DNA of 64,000 nucleotides from JANQOH01 sp965243325 (lineage in GTDB: Bacteria > Pseudomonadota > Alphaproteobacteria > UBA7887). Below the pieces are notes generated by a model. That model was not told where the DNA came from. It saw only the letters and a list, made by a program, of their open reading frames with translations, and did no database searches. The stretch covers positions 1,798,001-1,862,000 of the forward strand of contig CBDEUQ010000003.1 of assembly GCA_965243325.1 (NCBI GenBank), read 5' to 3'. Both the position numbers and the translations under genes were made by a program. This document shows, in pieces, positions 58,065 through 64,000 of the stretch (positions are counted from its first letter, which is position 1; every line of letters starts with the position of its first letter).

Positions 58065-60289
58065 CCGCACAGACGGAAATGGAGTTCGCAGACCGGCCGA
58101 AGGCACGCCGAAAACGCGCTGCGGACCGGACGTTGCCAAGCTGGCTCGGTCTTGTGACGAGCCATCGAAGACTGTTCGATGCCGGCCAGGACGGGTGGCT
58201 ACGTCCGCTCCCCGGTTCTCGTCTTTATCTGGGGCAGGAGAGCTTCGTATCGGAGGAGTTTTCCGCCGGCCGCAACGTAATTCCGGTCCGGCTGGCGTTT
58301 GACGTGAACGAGCTGCCGTTCCCGGACGCCCGGACAAACCTCGCGCCCGGTGCGTCGGCAAACGGCGATACGGATGAGCCCCGGGTCGTCCGGTGGCGCA
58401 CGCCGATTCCCCTTTACGCGGTCAAGACGGTGGAAGTGGCGTCGGTCGAGCAGAGAACCCGCCTCTCGGCAATGGCGAGCCAGTTCTCCAATGTCTCCCT
58501 GCCGGACAGGGAGATCGTTGTGAGCGACTTCGCCGTGCCGTCCGTGGCGCTCGGCGGTGCCGCGACTTGGGAAACGGAGCCGTTGGAGTTGCCGGAGAGT
58601 CTGAATGCCGTCCAGGGCGCTATGGCGATGGCGGTATGGGCCGTGCCGCACGTCGAGCCGTGGATCGAAGTCCTGCAGCGGGCTCTGTGCGGGGATGCGA
58701 CCGGCGTTGCCGAACGGACCGGGGGACTCGACGCGCATTGGTTACGGTTTCCCTGGCTCGGTGCCGGCTTGTCGGAGTCCGCTCACGACGATTCGGACGG
58801 CCAGTATGAGCTTTGGCGAGCAGCGTTGCGTTGCATGGAATGGTCGAGTGCCACCAGTCTGTCGCCGGGTGCGCTTGCGGAAAACATCGCACACGAGGCG
58901 AGCATTGGCGGCGCGGGCCGAACAGCCGAGAAGTGGCTGGGCCGGACCCGGCGAATCGTTGCGGCGGAAGAGACGATCGCGTGCGACGATTGGCGACGGA
59001 ACGGTGCCGGTATCGCCGTTCGGCTTGCCCTGCTGCGGCCCGACCCGATCAGGTTCAAGGACTGGAACCGGGATCTGGCGGGTCTGCCGCCGGGCGTATG
59101 GTGGGCCGCGTCCATCCTGTGCGGATGGCGCCGTGGTTACCGGGGTCTGGATCGAAGGTTTCGGGGCGACGCTGCGCTGCAGGAGTTCCTCGCGACCCGG
59201 GCTCTGGCCGCTTCGTGGCCGGAGGGCGACTCCGCGGCGCTGCCTCCGTCGCAGAGCTCATCCCTTGAACGGAAGCGCACCGACGGATGCTTCACCCTGA
59301 CGTGGCGCGGCCGCCCCGTGGTTTGCAAGCACTGGCACTCACGAGCCAGATGGTACGGTACGGACCTGGCCCATGCTGCCGCCGGCAAGGCGGCGGCGGA
59401 TATCGCCGGTCGACTGGGGTGGCCCTGCATTGAGCGGCGGCTTTCCCTGCCGGAGGGACGCGTACGAACGACTGGCGGAGGACGCTTGCGCGTTGACGGC
59501 GACACTCTTGTCGTCGAAGGGGAGATGAGCCTTCGGCTGCCGAAGGGTGCCGACGTCGGCGAGCGGTTGGATGCCGACGAATTTCGTCGCCGGCTGGCGA
59601 CCGAAGCCGGCGTCGTTCCCGACCCGCCGGAAGGTTTTCGTCGTTGGCCGGCAACAGAGGTCGACGCCGCTCCCGGCCTGGCGGACGCGTCTGCCTTCAG
59701 TTTGGCAATTGAACCCCGGGGCTTGATCTACCGACCGGATTTCATAACGGAGGAAGAAGAGACGAGGTTCGTGCGTCTCATCGACGGAGCCGAGTGGAAC
59801 ACGGAACTCAAGCGCCGCGTACAGCATTTCGGCTGGCGTTACGACTACGGCAAGCGCCGGATCGACGAGGACATGCGCCTTGGCGAGCTGCCGGAATGGG
59901 CGCAGGACCTGGGCCGCAGACTCGTGAACGAAGGCCTGATGAAGGATCCGCCCGATCAGCTGATCGTCAACGAATACGAGGGTGAACAAGGCATCGCGGC
60001 TCACGTGGACAAAGAGGATATCTTTGCCGAGCGTGTAGCGACCGTCAGCCTGCTCGAGACATGGGACATGGTGTTCAAGCGCCGCGACACCAAGGAAAAG
60101 GTTGAGAAAGCCCTCGAGCGTCGCAGCGTCGCGGTCTTGACGGGCGACGCGAGATACAAGTGGACGCATGAAATCCCGAAGCGGAAAAACGAACCGCGAG
60201 AGGACCGATCGGGCAAACGCAGGCGGGTCAAACGAGGTCGGCGGATCTCGCTTACCTTCCGCACGACGCGTCCGCGCCGCACCGCCTGA
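58061..60289 (+). CDS. Large protein with C-terminal AlkB-type Fe(II)/2-oxoglutarate dioxygenase domain
   Basis: A 742-residue protein. Residues about 1-545 do not match anything I recognise. Visible features are a basic start (RPKARRKRAADR), a Trp-rich middle (PGVWWAASILCGWRRGYRG) and a segment with RPVVCKHWHSRARWY near 419-432. Residues about 550-742 are an AlkB domain: IVNEYEGEQGIAAHVD with iron ligands His648 and Asp650, the third His703 (YKWTHEIP) and the 2-oxoglutarate arginine pair Arg728 and Arg734 (RISLTFR). The lid HFGWRYDYGKRRI also fits AlkB. It is translationally coupled to the helicase. AlkB enzymes remove methyl groups from nucleic acids or hydroxylate bases. Confidence 0.85.
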   Translation: MTAQTEMEFADRPKARRKRAADRTLPSWLGLVTSHRRLFDAGQDGWLRPLPGSRLYLGQESFVSEEFSAGRNVIPVRLAFDVNELPFPDARTNLAPGASANGDTDEPRVVRWRTPIPLYAVKTVEVASVEQRTRLSAMASQFSNVSLPDREIVVSDFAVPSVALGGAATWETEPLELPESLNAVQGAMAMAVWAVPHVEPWIEVLQRALCGDATGVAERTGGLDAHWLRFPWLGAGLSESAHDDSDGQYELWRAALRCMEWSSATSLSPGALAENIAHEASIGGAGRTAEKWLGRTRRIVAAEETIACDDWRRNGAGIAVRLALLRPDPIRFKDWNRDLAGLPPGVWWAASILCGWRRGYRGLDRRFRGDAALQEFLATRALAASWPEGDSAALPPSQSSSLERKRTDGCFTLTWRGRPVVCKHWHSRARWYGTDLAHAAAGKAAADIAGRLGWPCIERRLSLPEGRVRTTGGGRLRVDGDTLVVEGEMSLRLPKGADVGERLDADEFRRRLATEAGVVPDPPEGFRRWPATEVDAAPGLADASAFSLAIEPRGLIYRPDFITEEEETRFVRLIDGAEWNTELKRRVQHFGWRYDYGKRRIDEDMRLGELPEWAQDLGRRLVNEGLMKDPPDQLIVNEYEGEQGIAAHVDKEDIFAERVATVSLLETWDMVFKRRDTKEKVEKALERRSVAVLTGDARYKWTHEIPKRKNEPREDRSGKRRRVKRGRRISLTFRTTRPRRTA

Positions 60290-60334
60290 GCGTTCACGCG
60301 CTGGCCCCGACGTGCGGGCGGCATGGCGGGCGTT

Positions 60335-61450
60335 TCACCCGTCGAGACCGAGGCGTTCGGCCACGACGTCGGCGATGGCGAGCGAGGCGGTGAGGCCGGG
60401 CGACTCGATCCCGAACAGGTTCACGAGGCCGGGGATCCCGTGCTCTTCGGGACCGACGATGACGAAGTCGCCGGCCGGCGCGCCGGGCGCCACCACCTTG
60501 GGCCGGACGCCGGCGTAGCCGGGTTGCAACGCGCCGTCGGCGAGGTCCGGATACCAGTCGCGGATGGCGTCGTAGAAGCGCTCGGCGCGCTCCGGATCGA
60601 CGGCGTAGTCGACATCGTCGATCCATTCGACGTCGGGGCCGAAGCGCGCCTGTCCGCCGAGGTCGAGCGTCAGATGGACTCCGAGGCCCCCCGGCTCGGG
60701 AGTGGGGTAGATCAGCCGCGCGAACGGCGCCCCGCCCGCGAGGGTAAAGTAGCAGCCGCGCGCGTAGTGGCACGGCGGAATGCTCTCGGCCGGCACGCCG
60801 GCGATCGAACCCGCCACCGCCTGCGCGGCGAGGCCGGCGCTGTTGACGACGACGCCGGCCGCAAGGCGCATGGCGCCGCCGTCGGTCGCCACGTCGAGGT
60901 CGACCCCGCCCGTCGCCGCCGCGCCGCCCTGCACGCGGCTGCCGAACGCGACCATCGCGCCCGCGTCCTCGGCCTCGCCGAGAAAGGCGAGCATCAGCGC
61001 GTGGCTGTCGATGATTCCGGTGGACGGCGAGAGCAGCGCGGCTGCGGCGCGCACCGCGGGTTCCAGTTGCCGCGCCTGGGCGCCGTCGATCAGTACGAGA
61101 TCGTCGACGCCGTTCGCCGCCGCCTTGGCCTGCAGCGCCTCCAGCGCCGGGACGCGCGCGGGTTCGGCGGCGACGATCATCTTGCCGAGGCGGCGGTGCG
61201 GCACGCCGCGGCTCGCGCAATAGTCGTAGAGCGCGTGGCGGCCGGCGACGCAGAGCCGCGCCTTGAGGCTGCCGGCCGGGTAGTAGATGCCGGCGTGGAT
61301 CACCTCGCTGTTGCGCGAGCTCGTTTCCGTGCCGATGGCCTCGGCGGCCTCGACAATCACCACCTCGCGGCCGGCGCGGGCCAGTCGCCGCGCCACGGCG
61401 AGGCCGACGACGCCGGCGCCGATCACCACCGCATCGACCGGTTCGCCCAC
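60335..61450 (-). CDS. L-2-hydroxyglutarate oxidase-like FAD enzyme
   Basis: A 371-residue FAD-dependent oxidoreductase of the DAO family in the LhgO branch. The FAD motif is VVIGAGVVGLAVARRLARAGREVVIVEA, followed by SRNSEVIHAGIYYPAGSLKARLCV, LSPSTGIIDSHALMLAFL and YAGVRPKVVAPGAPAGDFVIVGPEEHGIPGLVNLFGIESPGLTASLAIA. LhgO oxidises L-2-hydroxyglutarate to 2-oxoglutarate. It is convergent with the AlkB gene 45 bases away and divergent from mipZ. Substrate is likely but unproven. Confidence 0.87.
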   Translation of the reverse strand: MGEPVDAVVIGAGVVGLAVARRLARAGREVVIVEAAEAIGTETSSRNSEVIHAGIYYPAGSLKARLCVAGRHALYDYCASRGVPHRRLGKMIVAAEPARVPALEALQAKAAANGVDDLVLIDGAQARQLEPAVRAAAALLSPSTGIIDSHALMLAFLGEAEDAGAMVAFGSRVQGGAAATGGVDLDVATDGGAMRLAAGVVVNSAGLAAQAVAGSIAGVPAESIPPCHYARGCYFTLAGGAPFARLIYPTPEPGGLGVHLTLDLGGQARFGPDVEWIDDVDYAVDPERAERFYDAIRDWYPDLADGALQPGYAGVRPKVVAPGAPAGDFVIVGPEEHGIPGLVNLFGIESPGLTASLAIADVVAERLGLDG

Positions 61451-61597
61451 GCGCGCCGCCTCCCGCGAATCGTGCGCCGCGGACCGTAGGGGCTTTCGCC
61501 GCCGGCGGCAAACCGGGGCCGCTACGCTGGCGCGTTCGGCCCGCGCCCGCTCATGCTAGAATGCACAGGCGAACCGCCGCGCCGGGGAGTGAGGGGG

Positions 61598-62440
61598 ATG
61601 CGAACGATCGTCGTCGGCAACGAGAAGGGCGGCTGCGGCAAGTCCACCGTCGCCGCGCACCTCGCGATCGCCCTGCTCGGCCTCGGCTACCGCGTCGCCA
61701 GCATCGACATCGACAGCCGCCAGCAGACGCTGAGCCGCTTCTTCGCCAATCGCGCCGCCTACGCCGCGGCCCGCAGCCTGGCGCTGCCGTCGCCCGACCA
61801 CGCGCCTCTGGCGCCGGTCGACGACGGCCAGCCGCTGCCGGCCCGGCTCGACTCGCTGGCGCGCGCGTATGACGTGGTCGTCATCGACACGCCCGGCGCC
61901 GATACGCCTCTGGCGCGGCTCGCGCACGGCCACGCCGACGTCCTGGTCACGCCGGTCAACGACAGCTTCGTCGACCTCGACGTGCTTGCCGAGATCGACG
62001 CCGACAGTTTCGCGGTCGCGCGGCCGAGCCGCTACAGCGCGATGGTATGGGAGCAGAAGAAGGCGCGCGCGGCGCGCGACCGCGCCGGCATCGACTGGGT
62101 GGTGATGCGCAACCGGCTGTCGCACATCGACGCGCGCAACAAGCGGCGGGTGGCGGCGGCGCTGGAGGCGCTGGCGCCGCGCATCGGCTGCCGGCTGATC
62201 CCCGGCTTCGCCGAGCGCGTCGTCTTTCGCGAGCTGTTCCCTCGCGGTCTCACGGTGCTCGATCTCGGGCTCGTCAAGACGCCGCTCACGATGTCCCACG
62301 TCGGCGCCCGGTCGGAGTTGCGCGGCCTGCTCGCGGCGGTCCTGCGCGGCGCCGCCGGTGACGGAACCTCGGGGCGGGTCGACGCGGGCGCCGGCGGACG
62401 GGCCGCCCGCGGAACGGGGCGCGAGGCCCGTGGCGGCTGA
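61598..62440 (+). CDS. mipZ: Division plane positioning ATPase MipZ
   Basis: A 280-residue ParA-superfamily ATPase. Its deviant Walker A EKGGCGKST follows the start MRTIVVGN, and IASIDIDSRQQTLSRFFANR is the MipZ-specific segment after strand 2. DVVVIDTPGADTPLARLAHGHADVLVTPVNDSFVDLDVL contains Walker B. In alphaproteobacteria MipZ forms a gradient from the poles and keeps FtsZ away from them. ATG at 61598 follows GAGGGG. It overlaps the next gene by 11 bases. The C-terminal 20 residues are Gly/Arg-rich. Confidence 0.9.
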   Translation: MRTIVVGNEKGGCGKSTVAAHLAIALLGLGYRVASIDIDSRQQTLSRFFANRAAYAAARSLALPSPDHAPLAPVDDGQPLPARLDSLARAYDVVVIDTPGADTPLARLAHGHADVLVTPVNDSFVDLDVLAEIDADSFAVARPSRYSAMVWEQKKARAARDRAGIDWVVMRNRLSHIDARNKRRVAAALEALAPRIGCRLIPGFAERVVFRELFPRGLTVLDLGLVKTPLTMSHVGARSELRGLLAAVLRGAAGDGTSGRVDAGAGGRAARGTGREARGG

Positions 62441-63140
62441 CCGCGACAGCCTCCCGGCCCGGTCCTCCGACCGGGAGATCGAGGCGTTCCTCGAACGCGC
62501 GGCGCACCTCGCGGCGCGCGGCCGCAGCCGCGGCAAGGGTCGGCTGATCTTCGCGCTCGATGCGACGCAGAGCCGCGGCCGGACCTGGGACCAGGCGTGC
62601 GACATCCAGGCGGAAATGTTCTCCGAGACCGCGGCGCTCGGCACGCTGGCCATCCAGCTCGTCTGGTATCGCGGCTACCGCGAGTTCGACGCGACTCCGT
62701 TCGAGACCGATTCGAAGGCCGTGCTGCGCCGCATGACCGCCGTGCGTTGCCTTGGCGGCCGCACGCAGATCGCCCGCGTGCTGCGCCACGTGCTGGCGGA
62801 GGCCAAGGGCGACGGCGTCGACGCGGCGGTGTTCATCGGCGACTGCGTCGAGGAGGAGGTGGACACGCTGTGCCATCTCGCCGGCGAGCTGGGCCTGCAC
62901 GGGGCGCCGCTCTTCCTGTTCCACGAGGGCGGCGACCCGTGGGCGGGGGCGGCGTTCAAGCAGATGGCGAAGCTTTCGGGCGGTGCCTATTGCCGGTTCG
63001 ACGGCGCCAGCGCCCGGCTGCTGCGCGACCTCCTGCAGGCGGTGGCGGTCTACGCGGTCGGCGGCCGGCCGGCATTGGAGGATTTCAACCGCCGCGCCGG
63101 GCGTGACGTATTGAAGCTGCCGCCGCCGCGGCGCCGCTGA
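62430..63140 (+). CDS. VWA-like conserved protein downstream of mipZ
   Basis: A 236-residue soluble protein. GRLIFALDATQSRGRTWDQACDIQAEMF resembles a von Willebrand A metal-site strand (DxTxS-type). GRTQIARVLRHVLAEAKGDGVDAAVFIGDCVEEEVDTLCHLAGELG and PLFLFHEGGDPWAGAAFKQMAKLSGGAYCRFD complete the fold. Homologues sit between mipZ and dnaJ-type genes in many alphaproteobacteria; function unknown. GTG at 62430 keeps the overlap with mipZ short; another GTG at 62358 would overlap by 83 bases. Confidence 0.75.
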   Translation: MAADRDSLPARSSDREIEAFLERAAHLAARGRSRGKGRLIFALDATQSRGRTWDQACDIQAEMFSETAALGTLAIQLVWYRGYREFDATPFETDSKAVLRRMTAVRCLGGRTQIARVLRHVLAEAKGDGVDAAVFIGDCVEEEVDTLCHLAGELGLHGAPLFLFHEGGDPWAGAAFKQMAKLSGGAYCRFDGASARLLRDLLQAVAVYAVGGRPALEDFNRRAGRDVLKLPPPRRR

Positions 63141-63145
63141 CGCCG

Positions 63146-63895
63146 GTGTACGGCTACCTGATCGCGGGCGTCGGAGTGCTGCTCGCGCTCTACGTCGCGG
63201 CGCGCCTGTTCGCCTCGGCCAACCCGGCCTCCCTCGCCCGCGGCCTGCGCGTGACGTTGATCGTGCTGGCGCTCGCGGCGGCGCTATTCGTGCTCGTGCG
63301 CGGCCTGCCGGCGCTGGCGGCGCTGCTCGGCGGCGTCGCGGCGCTTGCCTGGCGCTCCCGCGGCCTCCTGCGATGGCTGCCGCTGTTCGGACTCGCGCGC
63401 CACGCCGCCCGGGCGGCGCGTGCCGCCGGCCATGGCCCTTCGGCGGCCGCCGGCGCCTCGGCGGTGGAGACCGCGTGGCTGACGATGGAGCTCGACCACG
63501 TCTCCGGCGATATCGACGGGACGGTGCGGCAGGGTCCCTTCGCCGGCCGGCGGCTCGGCGAGCTCGGAGGCGACGACCTCTATGCGCTGTGGCTCGCGGT
63601 GCGCGGCGACGCGCAGTCGCTGCGCTTGCTGGAGACCTTTCTCGACCGCAGCGGCGAGGATTGGCGGGCGCGGTTCGACGAGCGCGCCCGCGCCGAGGGG
63701 AGCGGCGCGGCGGGCGGCGGCGCGATGACGCGCGAGGAGGCGCTGTCGATCCTCGGCCTCGCGGCGGGCGCCGGCACCGACGAGATCAAGGACGCGCACC
63801 GCACGCTGATGAAGAAGCTTCACCCCGACCACGGCGGGTCGGACTATTTCGCCGCCAAGCTCAACGCGGCCAAAGCGCTGCTGCTGGGCGAGTGA
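63146..63895 (+). CDS. Membrane-anchored DnaJ-domain protein
   Basis: A 249-residue protein. One N-terminal helix (LIAGVGVLLALYVAARLFA) and a second hydrophobic stretch near residues 35-65 precede a middle domain (TAWLTMELDHVSGDIDGTVRQGPFAGRRLGEL). The C-terminal J domain has LSILGLAAGAGTDEIKDAHRTLMKKLHPDHGGSDYFAAKLN, with the essential HPD intact. The layout is that of DjlA/Tim14-like anchored J proteins which recruit DnaK. GTG at 63146, 5 bases after the upstream stop; it forms a small operon with mipZ and the VWA-like gene. Confidence 0.82.
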   Translation: MYGYLIAGVGVLLALYVAARLFASANPASLARGLRVTLIVLALAAALFVLVRGLPALAALLGGVAALAWRSRGLLRWLPLFGLARHAARAARAAGHGPSAAAGASAVETAWLTMELDHVSGDIDGTVRQGPFAGRRLGELGGDDLYALWLAVRGDAQSLRLLETFLDRSGEDWRARFDERARAEGSGAAGGGAMTREEALSILGLAAGAGTDEIKDAHRTLMKKLHPDHGGSDYFAAKLNAAKALLLGE

Positions 63896-63925
63896 CTCGG
63901 CGGCGCCGGCGGCGCTCGCGATCCG

Positions 63926-64000
63926 CTACGCTGTCGCCTCGACCCCCGTCCCGGCGCAGAAGCGGCGGTAGCACTCCAGCGCGTCGCCGTACTTGCGGTG
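63926..64000 (-). CDS. C-terminal end of an unidentified protein (partial)
   Basis: The minus strand at the right edge stays open for 24 codons up to a TAG at 63926-63928 and ends ALECYRRFCAGTGVEATA. The rest lies outside the window. I cannot name the family. The gene converges on the dnaJ-type gene with 30 bases between. Confidence 0.5.
   Translation of the reverse strand, partial: HRKYGDALECYRRFCAGTGVEATA

Overview
The window is GC-rich, densely packed bacterial chromosome. Several features point to an alphaproteobacterium, plausibly Rhodospirillales-like. There is a MipZ-type ParA ATPase followed by a metal-ion-site/VWA-like protein and a DnaJ protein. carA-carB-greA is transcribed divergently from yqeY-dnaG-rpoD, and an ELM1-family gene sits beside greA. 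Codon use is heavily GC-biased in almost every gene. No tRNA, rRNA or CRISPR array was recognised, and no stretch over about 300 bases lacks a gene.

Left part (1-16 kb). Mrp antiporter subunits E, F and G run off the left edge. They follow a ThiY-like binding protein and egtD on the same strand, and egtC-egtB diverge from egtD, so three ergothioneine enzymes lie together. Next come two dipeptide-type ABC permeases, an exported two-subunit molybdenum oxidoreductase (IorAB-like), hisC, a divergent type II dehydroquinase-like gene, a CaiB/BaiF CoA-transferase and a crotonase. A lower-GC two-gene insert (ParA ATPase plus AlbA_2/GHKL protein) sits at 13.65-15.9 kb.

Middle part (16-43 kb). An exported sulfite-oxidase-type enzyme with a small cytochrome c precedes the housekeeping block hemD-hemC-elm1-greA-carB-carA // yqeY-dnaG-rpoD. 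After rpoD lie a SnoaL-like protein and a second sulfite-oxidase paralogue that has no export signal. A tightly overlapped run follows: propionate-CoA ligase type synthetase, Nudix, D-aminoacylase-like amidohydrolase and a Tat-exported Rieske protein. It leads into a PQQ alcohol dehydrogenase carrying the Asp-x-Asp signature of lanthanide-dependent enzymes, then cinA and a TonB receptor.

Right part (43-64 kb). A four-gene B12 operon has the active-site residues of 2-hydroxyisobutyryl-CoA mutase rather than methylmalonyl-CoA mutase. It is followed by a low-GC orphan winged-helix gene, a fused peptide-ABC ATPase and a group of sugar-acid or hydroxy-acid genes: a mandelate-racemase homologue with one changed catalytic base, an SDR, a PdxA2-like enzyme and a tartrate dehydrogenase-like enzyme. 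Then comes a compact lower-GC cassette (56.15-60.29 kb) of methyltransferase, minimal SF1 helicase and a large protein ending in an AlkB-type dioxygenase. It is translationally coupled at both junctions, and I do not recognise it as any described system; it is the best candidate here for something new. The window ends with an L-2-hydroxyglutarate oxidase-like gene and the mipZ-VWA-dnaJ group.
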